This document shows, piece by piece, positions 52,659 through 62,110 of a stretch of 64,000 nucleotides of DNA. This stretch comes from Macrococcoides animalis (GTDB lineage Bacteria > Bacillota > Bacilli > Staphylococcales > Staphylococcaceae). The stretch lies in the NCBI RefSeq assembly GCF_047425875.1, contig NZ_CP179727.1, forward strand, positions 2,108,001 to 2,172,000, in the 5' to 3' direction. Position 1 is the first letter of the stretch; every line of letters begins with the position of its first letter. The notes beneath the pieces were generated by a model. That model had not been told where the DNA came from. It made no database searches and saw nothing but the letters and a program-made list of their open reading frames with translations. The position numbers and the translations under genes were made by a program.

Positions 52659-53774
52659 TTGAGAAGTATATATATCCATATACCATTTTGTAATCGTATA
52701 TGTACGTATTGTGATTTTAATAAATTTTTAATTAAGAACCAACCAGTTGATGAATATATTGATGCATTAATCAAAGAACTTGATATGATTGATGAAAAAG
52801 AAATATATACTATATTTATTGGAGGTGGCACACCTACTGCATTATCTAATAGCCAATTAGAACGATTGCTGAAGTTTGTCACTGATAAATTTGTCATCAA
52901 TAGTGAATTCTCAGTAGAAGCTAATCCTGATGAATTGACGACTGAAAAAATAAAAATAATGAAACGATTTGGCGTTAATCGTTTATCTTTAGGAGTTCAA
53001 ACTTTTAATAATCGCTTGTTAAAAACACTTGGTAGAACACATTTAGAAAGTGATATCAAACGTGCGGTTAATGATGCAAATCAATTAGGTATACAATCAG
53101 TAAGCATTGATTTAATGTATCACTTGCCAACGCAGACTATTGAAGAATGTCAATATGACTTAAAACAAGCAATTAAACTTAACATAAATCATATATCAAG
53201 TTATTCTTTAATATTAGAACCGAAGACTCAATTTTATAATCAATATCAAAAAGGTCTATTGCAAATCCCAGATGAAACTCTTGCGCAAGAGATGTATGAA
53301 TATACAATGAATTTCTTGTCGAAACAAGGTTTCCACCAATATGAAATTTCTAATTATGCAAAAGGTGATCATGAATCATTGCACAACAAAGTATATTGGA
53401 AGAATAACGAATATTATGGTGTAGGTGCGGGGAGTCATGGATATGTTGAAGGTAAAAGATATTATAATGTGGTACCTGTACCACACTATATAAAAGCAAT
53501 GGCAAATGGAAGCGCCGTAAAAGAAGTCATACCTGTTGATGAGAAAGCTTCAATGGAAGAATATATGTTTTTAGGTTTACGATTAAATGAAGGCATAAAC
53601 ATAATTGATTTTGAAAAGCGTTATGGTATTTCTTTTGAAGATGTGTTTGGCACTGTTAGTCAAAGTTTGCTAAATGAAAATCAAATAATATTTGAAAATA
53701 ATCAAATTAAATTGACTGACAAGGGCCGTATGCGTGGTAACGACGTATTTGAAAAGTTCTTATTAACCTTGTAA
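52659..53774 (+). CDS. hemW: Radical SAM heme chaperone HemW
   Basis: This 371-residue radical SAM protein has CNRICTYCDF (CxxxCxxC) near residue 11, FIGGGTPTAL, and the HemN-type C-terminal domain (EEYMFLGLRLNEGI). It lacks the extra N-terminal region of coproporphyrinogen oxidase HemN, so it is the heme chaperone HemW. TTG 52659 has GGAGGTG upstream. Located between lepA and hrcA, as usual. Confidence 0.93.
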   Translation: MRSIYIHIPFCNRICTYCDFNKFLIKNQPVDEYIDALIKELDMIDEKEIYTIFIGGGTPTALSNSQLERLLKFVTDKFVINSEFSVEANPDELTTEKIKIMKRFGVNRLSLGVQTFNNRLLKTLGRTHLESDIKRAVNDANQLGIQSVSIDLMYHLPTQTIEECQYDLKQAIKLNINHISSYSLILEPKTQFYNQYQKGLLQIPDETLAQEMYEYTMNFLSKQGFHQYEISNYAKGDHESLHNKVYWKNNEYYGVGAGSHGYVEGKRYYNVVPVPHYIKAMANGSAVKEVIPVDEKASMEEYMFLGLRLNEGINIIDFEKRYGISFEDVFGTVSQSLLNENQIIFENNQIKLTDKGRMRGNDVFEKFLLTL

Positions 53775-53827
53775 CTACACGGTTTTTAAGCACTTTTTTT
53801 CTTTTGAAAAAATTTAGACGTTATTTG

Positions 53828-53856
53828 TTGACATACTTTGACCAATTTGATAAATT
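53828..53856 (+). promoter_or_regulatory. Vegetative promoter of the hrcA-dnaK operon
   Basis: TTGACA (53828-53833), 17 bp, TAAATT (53851-53856) with TGA just before it (extended -10). It lies directly upstream of CIRCE. Confidence 0.7.
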
Positions 53857-53860
53857 ATTA

Positions 53861-53887
53861 TTAGCACTTGAGTTAATAGAGTGCTAA
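53861..53887 (+). promoter_or_regulatory. CIRCE operator (HrcA-binding site)
   Basis: TTAGCACTT-N9-GAGTGCTAA; this differs from the consensus TTAGCACTC-N9-GAGTGCTAA only at the last base of the left arm. HrcA represses the operon by binding here. The element lies between the promoter and the hrcA start. Confidence 0.95.
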
Positions 53888-53898
53888 CGAGGTGGATT

Positions 53899-54846
53899 AT
53901 GCTAACAGATAGACAATTACATTTACTAAACGTAATTGTTGAGGATTTTGTTGATAGTGGATCACCTATCGGTTCAAAAAAATTGATTGAACAACATAAT
54001 TTAAATGTAAGTCCTGCAACAATTAGAGCAGAAATGAAACGTTTAGAAGACCATGGTTTAATTGAAAAAATGCATTCTTCTAGCGGTCGTATTCCGTCTG
54101 AAGCAGGTTACAAATTTTATGTGGAATCGTTGCAAAAAGAATTTCCTTATGAAGAGCACTTTTTTACTGATCAAACAAATTTCATTGATTTTAGAATGTT
54201 AGCTAAGGACATTGCGATGGATACCCAGTATTTATCAATTGCAACGACAACAGAAATCGATAAACGATCAATTTCACAAATTCATTTGACGTATTTAACA
54301 CCAACAAATTTGGTTTTAATTATTGTCTATGAAAATGGTAATGTTGAACATCAACAAATTTCATGGCAAGTACGTTTGACGAGACAAGAGATTGAGCGCA
54401 TGAACAATTATTTAAACCAGAATTTACTATCAATTATTGAAGGTAATATTTATTTTGATGTAAATCAACAAGGTTTTAAGCAGTTACCCTTGACACATTT
54501 AAAGTCTGAAATTGTTAAGAAAGCACATACGATGTCACATTCTGTTTATTTTGAAGGACGTGAATACTTGTATGAAATAATTGATTCAGATAACTTGAAT
54601 GCAGTGAAAGAAACTTTGAAATTTATTGATTCAGATAATCTTCCACAAATTTTAGGGAGCTTAGAATCAAATAATATTCAAGTTACTTTAGGTCAAGAAA
54701 TTGATAAAAACTTAGAAGGTATTTCAATTGTGACGACGCCAATTCATTTACATAATGTGAATGGTAAGATTGCAGTTATTGGACCAACACAAATGAGTTA
54801 CCGAAAAGTCTTTAATAAATTAGCAAGTATTAATCACTTGTTATAA
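53899..54846 (+). CDS. hrcA: Heat-inducible transcription repressor HrcA
   Basis: This 315-residue repressor begins LTDRQLHLLNVIVEDFVDSGSPIGSKKL and has the N-terminal winged helix (PATIRAEMKRLEDHGLIEK), the GAF-like dimerisation domain and a C-terminal GPTQMSYRKV. It controls its own operon through CIRCE. ATG 53899 follows CGAGGTGG; a longer reading would include part of CIRCE. Confidence 0.96.
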   Translation: MLTDRQLHLLNVIVEDFVDSGSPIGSKKLIEQHNLNVSPATIRAEMKRLEDHGLIEKMHSSSGRIPSEAGYKFYVESLQKEFPYEEHFFTDQTNFIDFRMLAKDIAMDTQYLSIATTTEIDKRSISQIHLTYLTPTNLVLIIVYENGNVEHQQISWQVRLTRQEIERMNNYLNQNLLSIIEGNIYFDVNQQGFKQLPLTHLKSEIVKKAHTMSHSVYFEGREYLYEIIDSDNLNAVKETLKFIDSDNLPQILGSLESNNIQVTLGQEIDKNLEGISIVTTPIHLHNVNGKIAVIGPTQMSYRKVFNKLASINHLL

Positions 54847-54859
54847 GGAGGTAAATAAC

Positions 54860-55450
54860 TTGTCAGAAACACACAAAGATAATAATTCAGAAGAAATTAA
54901 TGAATCACAAGAAGTTGAACAAGATGTTACTGAGGAGATTGTGCCAGAAGCACCTTTAGAGGCAACTGATGAAAGGGAAACAAAAGAAGAGACAGAAGAA
55001 ATAGACGAATTAACTGAAACAAAAAATGCATTAAATAAAGCTGAAGAGAAATATTTAAGACTTTACGCTGAATTTGAAAACTATAAAAAGCGCACACGTG
55101 CTGAACTTGATACAGAACGAACATATCGTTCTCAAAGTGTATTACGTGATATATTACCAGCAATTGATAACATAGAACGTGCATTAGCACAAAAAGGTGA
55201 AAGTGAAGAATTTAAGTCACTTCATAAAGGTGTAGAAATGGTATATGAAAGTTTACTCAATTCTTTAAAAGAAAATGGATTAGAAGTAATTGATGCGCAA
55301 AATCAACCATTTGATCCTACTTTACACCAAGCAGTAATGAAGGACAATGTTGAAGAAAAAGATTCTGGCATCGTGTTAGAAGAACTTCAAAAAGGTTATA
55401 AATTAAAAGAACGTGTATTAAGAGCATCTATGGTTAAAGTAAACGAGTAA
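54860..55450 (+). CDS. grpE: Nucleotide exchange factor GrpE
   Basis: This 196-residue co-chaperone has a long acidic N-terminus (about 1-60), the coiled coil (EEKYLRLYAEFENYKKRTRAE) and the beta domain ending VLRASMVKVNE. It exchanges ADP on DnaK. TTG 54860 has AGGAGGT upstream. Second gene of the CIRCE operon. Confidence 0.96.
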   Translation: MSETHKDNNSEEINESQEVEQDVTEEIVPEAPLEATDERETKEETEEIDELTETKNALNKAEEKYLRLYAEFENYKKRTRAELDTERTYRSQSVLRDILPAIDNIERALAQKGESEEFKSLHKGVEMVYESLLNSLKENGLEVIDAQNQPFDPTLHQAVMKDNVEEKDSGIVLEELQKGYKLKERVLRASMVKVNE

Positions 55451-55505
55451 TCACTGAAAGTAATATTTTATTAAATATTTTCTAAAATAATGGAGGAATT
55501 ATATA

Positions 55506-57335
55506 ATGAGTAAAGTAATTGGTATTGACTTAGGAACAACAAATTCATGTGTATCTGTTTTAGAAGGCGGTGAACCTAAAGTAATCGCAAACCCAGAAGG
55601 TAATCGTACTACTCCATCTGTAGTTGCATTTAAAAATGGTGAAGTACAAGTCGGTGAAGTTGCTAAACGTCAAGCAATCACAAACCCAAACACTATTATT
55701 TCTATTAAACGTCATATGGGTACAAACCATAAAGAAAACATTGAAGGAAAAGAGTACTCTCCACAAGAAATTTCAGCTATGATTTTACAAAATTTAAAAG
55801 CAACAGCGGAAAGCTACCTAGGTGAAAAAGTAACGAAAGCCGTTGTAACGGTACCTGCTTACTTTAATGACGCTGAACGTCAAGCAACGAAAGATGCTGG
55901 TAAAATTGCTGGACTTGAAGTAGAACGTATAATCAACGAACCAACAGCTGCAGCTTTAGCATATGGTTTAGATAAAACAGATAAAGAACAAAAAGTATTA
56001 GTATTCGACTTAGGTGGCGGTACGTTTGACGTATCTATCTTAGAACTTGGTGACGGTGTATTTGAAGTATTATCTACTGCTGGTGACAACCGTCTTGGTG
56101 GAGATGACTTTGACCAAGTAATTATCGACTTCTTAGTAGAAGAGTTCAAAAAAGAAAATGGTTTAGACTTATCAAATGATAAAATGGCAATGCAACGTTT
56201 AAAAGATGCTGCTGAAAAAGCTAAGAAAGACTTATCAGGTGTATCTTCTACACAAATTTCATTACCGTTTATCTCAGCAGGAGAAGCTGGTCCATTACAC
56301 TTAGAAGTAACTTTATCTCGTGCCAAGTTTGAAGATTTATCTCGTACTTTAGTTGAACGTACAATGGGTCCTACACGACAAGCTATGAAAGATGCTGGAT
56401 TATCTAATTCAGATATCGATGAAGTATTATTAGTTGGTGGATCTACACGTATTCCAGCTGTTCAAGAAGCAATCAAAAAAGAATTAGGTAAAGAACCAAA
56501 TAAAGGTGTAAACCCTGATGAAGTTGTAGCGATGGGTGCTGCAATTCAAGGTGGAGTATTAACTGGAGACGTTCAAGATATCGTATTATTAGACGTAACA
56601 CCATTATCATTAGGTATTGAAACAATGGGTGGCGTTTCAACAGTATTAATCGAGCGTAATACAACAATCCCAACATCTAAATCACAAGTATTCTCTACAG
56701 CAGCTGATAACCAACCTGCAGTAGATATCCACGTATTACAAGGTGAACGTCAAATGGCAGCAGACAATAAAACATTAGGTCGCTTCCAATTAACTGATAT
56801 TCCACCAGCACCACGTGGTATGCCTCAAATCGAAGTAACATTTGATATCGATAAGAATGGTATCGTTAACGTTACTGCTAAAGATTTGGGTACTCAAAAA
56901 GAACAAAAAATCACAATCCAGTCTTCATCTTCTTTAAGTGATGAAGAAATCGATCGTATGGTGAAAGATGCTGAAGCAAATGCTGAAGCAGATAAAAAAC
57001 GTCGTGAAGAAGTAGATTTACGTAACGAAGCAGATCAATTAGTTTTTGCAACAGATAAAGCAATAAAAGATTTAGAAGGCAAAGTTGAAACGGCTGAAGT
57101 TGAAAAGGCTGAATCGGCTAAAGAAGATCTTAAAAAAGCATTAGAAGGAAATGATCTTGAGGATATTAAAGCTAAAAAAGATAGCTTGAACGAAATCGTG
57201 CAAGCGATGTCTATGAAGTTATATGAAGAAATGGCTGCACAACAGCAAGGTGCTGAAGGACAAGATCAAACTGCATCTGAAGATGATGTAGTAGATGCTG
57301 ACTTTACTGAAGTAAAAGATGACGACAAAAAATAA
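55506..57335 (+). CDS. dnaK: Chaperone DnaK (Hsp70)
   Basis: This 609-residue chaperone has GIDLGTTNSCV, the ATPase DLGGGTFDVS, INEPTAAALAYGLD, and a substrate-binding domain; the C-terminus is acidic and ends DADFTEVKDDDKK. It is the expected Gram-positive size with the shortened ATPase subdomain. GGAGG precedes the ATG. A terminator follows, so dnaJ may be partly uncoupled. Confidence 0.98.
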   Translation: MSKVIGIDLGTTNSCVSVLEGGEPKVIANPEGNRTTPSVVAFKNGEVQVGEVAKRQAITNPNTIISIKRHMGTNHKENIEGKEYSPQEISAMILQNLKATAESYLGEKVTKAVVTVPAYFNDAERQATKDAGKIAGLEVERIINEPTAAALAYGLDKTDKEQKVLVFDLGGGTFDVSILELGDGVFEVLSTAGDNRLGGDDFDQVIIDFLVEEFKKENGLDLSNDKMAMQRLKDAAEKAKKDLSGVSSTQISLPFISAGEAGPLHLEVTLSRAKFEDLSRTLVERTMGPTRQAMKDAGLSNSDIDEVLLVGGSTRIPAVQEAIKKELGKEPNKGVNPDEVVAMGAAIQGGVLTGDVQDIVLLDVTPLSLGIETMGGVSTVLIERNTTIPTSKSQVFSTAADNQPAVDIHVLQGERQMAADNKTLGRFQLTDIPPAPRGMPQIEVTFDIDKNGIVNVTAKDLGTQKEQKITIQSSSSLSDEEIDRMVKDAEANAEADKKRREEVDLRNEADQLVFATDKAIKDLEGKVETAEVEKAESAKEDLKKALEGNDLEDIKAKKDSLNEIVQAMSMKLYEEMAAQQQGAEGQDQTASEDDVVDADFTEVKDDDKK

Positions 57336-57349
57336 TAAGAAAAATTTTA

Positions 57350-57384
57350 AAAGTCAAAGTCAATTTATTGACTTTGGCTTTTTC
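57350..57384 (+). terminator. Intrinsic terminator between dnaK and dnaJ
   Basis: AAAGTCAAAGTCAAT pairs with ATTGACTTTGGCTTT (one G-U), then a T run. It may reduce expression of dnaJ and the genes downstream relative to dnaK. Confidence 0.8.
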
Positions 57385-57428
57385 TTTCAGCATATTTAAC
57401 CTAAGTAGTAAGAAAGGGAGAATGAATC

Positions 57429-58547
57429 GTGGCGAAAAGAGATTATTATGAAGTATTAGGTTTGCAAAAGGGTGCTTCAAAAGAAGAAATTAAAAGAGCA
57501 TATAAAAAACTATCAAAAAAGTTCCATCCTGATATTAATAAAGAACCTGATGCAGATGTGAAATTTAAAGAAATTGCTGAAGCATATGAAGTACTTAGTG
57601 ATGATCAGAAGAAAGGGCAATATGACCAATTTGGACATGCTGGCATGGGTCAAGGTGCTGGATTTGGTGGACAAGACTTTGGTGGCTTCGGAGGATTTGA
57701 AGATATCTTCAGTTCATTCTTCGGTGGTGGAGGACGTCGTGATCCAAATGCACCACGTAAAGGTGATGATCTTCAATATCAAATGAATATATCATTTGAA
57801 GAAGCTGTATTTGGAGCTGATAAAGAAATATCAGTTAAAAAAGAAGTTGAATGTGATACGTGTAATGGAAGTGGTGCTAAACCTGGCACTGCCGTTAATA
57901 CATGTAAAACGTGTCATGGTCGTGGTAATGTGCAAGTTGAACAAAATACGCCTTTTGGTCGTGTGAGAACTGAGCGACCATGCCATGATTGTGGTGGTAC
58001 TGGAAAAAGTTTCGAAGAAAAATGTCATGACTGTAGTGGTACAGGTCGTTTAATTAAAACTGTAAAAATTAATGTAACTATCCCTGCAGGAGTTGATACA
58101 GGTCAACAAATCCGATTAGGTGGACAAGGTGAGCCTGGTATTAACGGGGGTCCAGCTGGTGATTTATATGTTGTGTTCAAAGTATCAAATCATGAATACT
58201 TTGAACGTGATGGCGAAGATATTTTCTATACATTAAATTTATCTATTGCACAAGCAGCGCTAGGTGATGAAGTAGAAGTTCCAACGTTAGATGGTAAAGC
58301 AATGATTACGATTCCTTCAGGAACACAAACAGGTAAACGATTTAGATTGAAAGAAAAAGGAATTCAAAATGTTCATGGCTATGGAAAAGGTGATTTATAT
58401 GTCACAGTAAATGTGGTAACACCAGTAAAAATGACCAATCGTCAAGCTGAATTACTTAGAGAATTTGCTGAAATAGATGGAACAGATATTAAAGAACAGC
58501 CATCAAACTTTTTCGATAAAACAAAACGCTTCTTTAAGGGAGAATAA
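57429..58547 (+). CDS. dnaJ: Chaperone DnaJ (Hsp40)
   Basis: This 372-residue protein has a J domain with HPD (residues 33-35), a Gly/Phe-rich region (about 75-100) and four zinc motifs (CDTCNGSG, CKTCHGRG, CHDCGGTG, CHDCSGTG), and a C-terminal substrate domain. GTG 57429 has AAAGGGAG upstream. Confidence 0.97.
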   Translation: MAKRDYYEVLGLQKGASKEEIKRAYKKLSKKFHPDINKEPDADVKFKEIAEAYEVLSDDQKKGQYDQFGHAGMGQGAGFGGQDFGGFGGFEDIFSSFFGGGGRRDPNAPRKGDDLQYQMNISFEEAVFGADKEISVKKEVECDTCNGSGAKPGTAVNTCKTCHGRGNVQVEQNTPFGRVRTERPCHDCGGTGKSFEEKCHDCSGTGRLIKTVKINVTIPAGVDTGQQIRLGGQGEPGINGGPAGDLYVVFKVSNHEYFERDGEDIFYTLNLSIAQAALGDEVEVPTLDGKAMITIPSGTQTGKRFRLKEKGIQNVHGYGKGDLYVTVNVVTPVKMTNRQAELLREFAEIDGTDIKEQPSNFFDKTKRFFKGE

Positions 58548-58549
58548 AC

Positions 58550-59485
58550 ATGAATTATAAAGAAATTACTTTAATGATAAACCATGAATTGGAACCGTTT
58601 ATAGCTGAAATTTTAAACGAAGTTGGTGCAAATGGGATTGTAATAGAAGATAGCTTAGAACTTGAAAAAGGTCGTATTGAAACATTCGGTGAAATTTATG
58701 AATTAAATCCGGCAGATTATCCAGAGTCAGATGTGCGTGTAAAAGTATATTTTAGTGAATTAGACTTTAGTGAAGCAATTATTGAAGATATTAAACAGAA
58801 GATTAATGCATTAGAAGATGTAAGAGTGAGTCGATTAGAGTTTTCTACAAACGAAGTGCAAGAAGAAGACTGGGCGAATGAATGGAAAAATCATTTTCAT
58901 GCATTTAAGGCGTCAGAACGATTTGTTGTAGTACCAAGTTGGGAAGTTTATGACAAAAAAAATGATGATGAAATTATTATCGAACTTGATCCTGGAATGG
59001 CGTTTGGTACGGGTGATCATGCAACGACATCAATGTGTTTAAGATTAATTGAAAAATACGTTTTACCGAAACAGTCCGTTATAGACGTTGGTACAGGTTC
59101 TGGTATATTAAGTATTGCAGCTCATAAGCTTGGTGCAAGTCCAATTAAAGCACTAGATTTAGATAGTGTGGCGGTACGCGTAGCTGTCGATAACTTTGAT
59201 AAGAACGATTGTGCAGATAAGATTCAAGCTGAACCTGGTAATTTACTAACTGGAGAAAGCGAAAAGCGCGATGTGATTTTTGCCAATATTTTAGCCCATA
59301 TTGTTGATTTAATGATTGATGACAGTTATAAATTATTAAATGACAAAGGTTTGCTGATAACTTCCGGTATTATTTTGGAAAAAGAAAGAATGATTGTAGA
59401 ACATTTAGAACGTGTAGGCTATAAGATTTTAGAAATTACTCGTGAGAATGGTTGGATTGCTATCGCCGCTCGAAAAGAGGCATAA
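58550..59485 (+). CDS. prmA: Ribosomal protein L11 methyltransferase
   Basis: This 311-residue enzyme has GTGDHATT and the SAM motif VIDVGTGSGILSIAA, then ANILAHI (the catalytic NxL-type region). It trimethylates L11. It begins 2 bp after dnaJ and ends 1 bp before rsmE. Confidence 0.96.
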   Translation: MNYKEITLMINHELEPFIAEILNEVGANGIVIEDSLELEKGRIETFGEIYELNPADYPESDVRVKVYFSELDFSEAIIEDIKQKINALEDVRVSRLEFSTNEVQEEDWANEWKNHFHAFKASERFVVVPSWEVYDKKNDDEIIIELDPGMAFGTGDHATTSMCLRLIEKYVLPKQSVIDVGTGSGILSIAAHKLGASPIKALDLDSVAVRVAVDNFDKNDCADKIQAEPGNLLTGESEKRDVIFANILAHIVDLMIDDSYKLLNDKGLLITSGIILEKERMIVEHLERVGYKILEITRENGWIAIAARKEA

Positions 59486-59486
59486 T

Positions 59487-60224
59487 ATGCAACGTTATTT
59501 TTTGAATTTAGAAGCTACTCTTAATACGCAATATATTGTTAGTGCTAAAGATGATGTACATCATATTAAGACTGTAATGCGCCTAACCATCGGAGACAAG
59601 ATTATAATTAATTTTTTAAATGCTACTTATATTTGTGAAATTAGAGATGTTAGCCAAGAAATTGAGGTGACAACGATTGAACAAGTTGAATTATTCACTG
59701 AATTACCGGTTAATGTAACTATAGCAAGTGGTTTATTGAAAAATGATAAATACGAATGGATGTTACAAAAAGCAACTGAACTTGGAGCACACAGCTTTTT
59801 ACCGTTTATTTCAGACCACACGATTATTAAGATTGATGATAAGAAGATGGTTAAAAAAGTTGAACGGTACCAAAAGATTATTAAAGAAGCGGCCGAACAA
59901 AGCTATCGACAAATCATTCCAGAGATTAGTGTTGTTAAAAATAGTAAAGTTTTGAGTGAATTAATCAGTCAATTTGATTTCGTATTAATTGCGTATGAAG
60001 AGTCTGCAAAAAATGGAGAAACATCTACATTACATCAAGTGATATCTGAAATTCAGCAAGGTGCTAGTCTACTTGTGATTTTTGGACCAGAAGGTGGACT
60101 TAGTCCAGAAGAAATCACTTTATTTAATGCACCGTCGATTGGATTAGGACCAAGAATACTTCGTGCCGAAACAGCGCCACTTTATTTATTAAGTGCTATT
60201 AGCTATCAATTAGAGTTATCTTAA
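59487..60224 (+). CDS. rsmE: 16S rRNA m3U1498 methyltransferase
   Basis: This 245-residue SPOUT-class enzyme has FGPEGGLSPEEI and LGPRILRAETAPLY at the C-terminal knot. It methylates N3 of U1498 in 16S rRNA. ATG 59487 gives the family length; upstream frame overlap with prmA is not used. Confidence 0.95.
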   Translation: MQRYFLNLEATLNTQYIVSAKDDVHHIKTVMRLTIGDKIIINFLNATYICEIRDVSQEIEVTTIEQVELFTELPVNVTIASGLLKNDKYEWMLQKATELGAHSFLPFISDHTIIKIDDKKMVKKVERYQKIIKEAAEQSYRQIIPEISVVKNSKVLSELISQFDFVLIAYEESAKNGETSTLHQVISEIQQGASLLVIFGPEGGLSPEEITLFNAPSIGLGPRILRAETAPLYLLSAISYQLELS

Positions 60225-60238
60225 TAATTTCTTTATTT

Positions 60239-60273
60239 TAACAGTGTAATGGTAAATCCATTACGCTGTTTTA
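60239..60273 (+). terminator. Intrinsic terminator after rsmE
   Basis: ACAGTGTAATGG (60241-60252) pairs with CCATTACGCTGT (60258-60269), one G-U/mismatch, followed by T. It ends the hrcA-rsmE operon. Confidence 0.8.
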
Positions 60274-60358
60274 ATATTATTCCATTGAAATTCTTAATGA
60301 ATAATGTTATTTTTATATAATGTGATTTATTGAACGAAAATAAAATGAGGTGAAATAA

Positions 60359-61714
60359 ATGTCAACCGTTGCCTTTCATACATTAGGATGTAAAGTAAAC
60401 CATTATGAAACAGAAGCCATTTGGCAATTATTTAAAGAAGCAGACTATGAACGTGTGGATTTCGAAACAAATGCAGACGTTTATGTGATAAATACATGTA
60501 CTGTAACAAATACTGGTGACAAAAAAAGTCGACAAGTTATTCGTCGTGCGATAAGACGAAATCCTGAAGCTGTTATTTGTGTTACAGGTTGTTATGCACA
60601 AACATCTTCAGCAGAAATTATGGATATTGCTGGTGTTGATATTGTTGTTGGTACGCAAGATCGTAATAAAATGTTGCCTTATATAGAGCAATTTAGAGCA
60701 GAACGTCATCCAATTAACGGTGTTACAAATATTATGAAGAATAGAACGTATGAAGAATTAGACGTGCCTTACTTTACAGATAGAACACGTGCTTCACTTA
60801 AAATTCAAGAAGGTTGTAATAACTTCTGTACATTTTGTATTATTCCTTGGGCACGTGGTTTAATGCGTTCAAGAGACCCTCAAGAAGTCGTAAGACAAGC
60901 CACTCAACTTGTTCAATCCGGTTATCAAGAAATCGTTTTAACAGGAATCCACACGGGTGGTTATGGGGAAGACTTAAAAGATTATAATTTAGCGCAATTA
61001 TTACGGGATTTAGAAATGATTGATGGGTTAAAGCGTATCCGCATTTCTTCTATTGAAGCTAGTCAGTTAACAGATGAAGTCATTGATGTTATTGATGCGA
61101 GCAATAAAGTCGTACGTCATCTTCATATACCGTTACAATCAGGAAGTGATACTGTTTTAAAACGCATGCGTCGTAAATATACAATGGAACATTTCTCAGA
61201 ACGTTTAACAAAGTTACATGCAATCATGCCTGGACTTGCCGTGACGAGTGATGTTATTGTTGGTTTCCCTGGTGAAACCGAAGAAGAATTTCAAGAAACA
61301 TATGACTTTATTCAAGCACATGGTTTTTCTGAATTACATGTTTTCCCTTATTCTATGCGTACAGGTACACCAGCTGCTCGAATGACTGATCAAATTGATG
61401 AGCATGTTAAAAATGAACGTGTGCATCGCTTAATTAGTCTCTCAGATCAACTTGCAAAGGAATATGCAAGTAATTTTGAAGGTGAAGTCCTTGAAGTAAT
61501 TCCTGAAGAAAAAGCAAGTACTGAAAATATGCTTGTAGGGTATACAGACAACTACTTAAAAGTAGAGTTTGAAGCAGATGAAAATCTTATCGGAGAATTA
61601 GTTAAAGTGAAGATAACTGAGGCTGGATACCCTATGAATAAAGGACAATTCGTGAAAGTTATTCCGAATCTATACAAAAAAGTGGAAGAAAAGCAGGAAC
61701 TCACTGTAAATTAA
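60359..61714 (+). CDS. mtaB: tRNA N6-threonylcarbamoyladenosine methylthiotransferase MtaB
   Basis: This 451-residue methylthiotransferase has an N-terminal UPF0004 domain (TLGCKVNHYETEAI, VINTCTVTN, VTGCYAQ) with three cysteines for an auxiliary cluster, a radical SAM motif (CNNFCTFC) and a TRAM domain (about 375-440). It converts t6A37 to ms2t6A. It is yqeV in Bacillus and directly precedes rpsU there too. Confidence 0.96.
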   Translation: MSTVAFHTLGCKVNHYETEAIWQLFKEADYERVDFETNADVYVINTCTVTNTGDKKSRQVIRRAIRRNPEAVICVTGCYAQTSSAEIMDIAGVDIVVGTQDRNKMLPYIEQFRAERHPINGVTNIMKNRTYEELDVPYFTDRTRASLKIQEGCNNFCTFCIIPWARGLMRSRDPQEVVRQATQLVQSGYQEIVLTGIHTGGYGEDLKDYNLAQLLRDLEMIDGLKRIRISSIEASQLTDEVIDVIDASNKVVRHLHIPLQSGSDTVLKRMRRKYTMEHFSERLTKLHAIMPGLAVTSDVIVGFPGETEEEFQETYDFIQAHGFSELHVFPYSMRTGTPAARMTDQIDEHVKNERVHRLISLSDQLAKEYASNFEGEVLEVIPEEKASTENMLVGYTDNYLKVEFEADENLIGELVKVKITEAGYPMNKGQFVKVIPNLYKKVEEKQELTVN

Positions 61715-61724
61715 AAAATCAGTG

Positions 61725-61753
61725 TTGACCGAAGTTATAATTTCTATTATAAT
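61725..61753 (+). promoter_or_regulatory. Promoter of rpsU
   Basis: TTGACC (61725-61730) and TATAAT (61748-61753) with 17-bp spacing. The start of transcription would be near 61760. Confidence 0.85.
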
Positions 61754-61761
61754 ATTTTAGT

Positions 61762-61793
61762 ACATAGAAATATTTATTTAAATAATTCTATGT
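61762..61793 (+). other. 5'-terminal stem-loop in the rpsU leader
   Basis: ACATAGAA (61762-61769) pairs with TTCTATGT (61786-61793), with further TATTT/AAATA pairing inside. The hairpin begins at the predicted transcript 5' end, 40 nt before the ribosome site. It could protect the mRNA or regulate S21. Confidence 0.6.
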
Positions 61794-61832
61794 TTAATAT
61801 GTTCCGTTGATATTTGGAGGGAGGGAAATTAA

Positions 61833-62009
61833 ATGTCTAAAACTGTAGTTCGTAAAAACGAATCAATCGAAGATGCTTTACGTCGTTTCAAACGTACTGT
61901 TTCTAAAAATGGTACAATTCAAGAAGTTCGTAAACGTGAATTCTACGAAAAACCAAGTGTTAAACGTAAAAAGAAATCAGAAGCAGCACGTAAACGTAAA
62001 TTTAAATAA
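61833..62009 (+). CDS. rpsU: 30S ribosomal protein S21
   Basis: This 58-residue basic protein (SKTVVRKNESIEDALRRFKR...KRKFK) is S21. The leader has GGAGGGAGGG 8 nt before ATG 61833. It is transcribed from its own strong promoter and followed by a perfect terminator. Confidence 0.97.
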   Translation: MSKTVVRKNESIEDALRRFKRTVSKNGTIQEVRKREFYEKPSVKRKKKSEAARKRKFK

Positions 62010-62041
62010 TAATTGCTCCCTCAAATATTATTTATAGATAT

Positions 62042-62069
62042 GCACACCACAATTGTGGTGTGCTTTTTT
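62042..62069 (+). terminator. Intrinsic terminator after rpsU
   Basis: GCACACCACAA pairs with TTGTGGTGTGC with almost no loop, then six T. Confidence 0.9.
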
Positions 62070-62110
62070 GTGTCTTCTTGAACCTAAACACTTATTTGAT
62101 AATATCTTCT

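Noticed and set aside
55880..56326. A minus-strand reading frame of 148 codons inside dnaK
   Set aside because: Long open frames opposite highly conserved, biased genes are common; no start signal or homology is seen.
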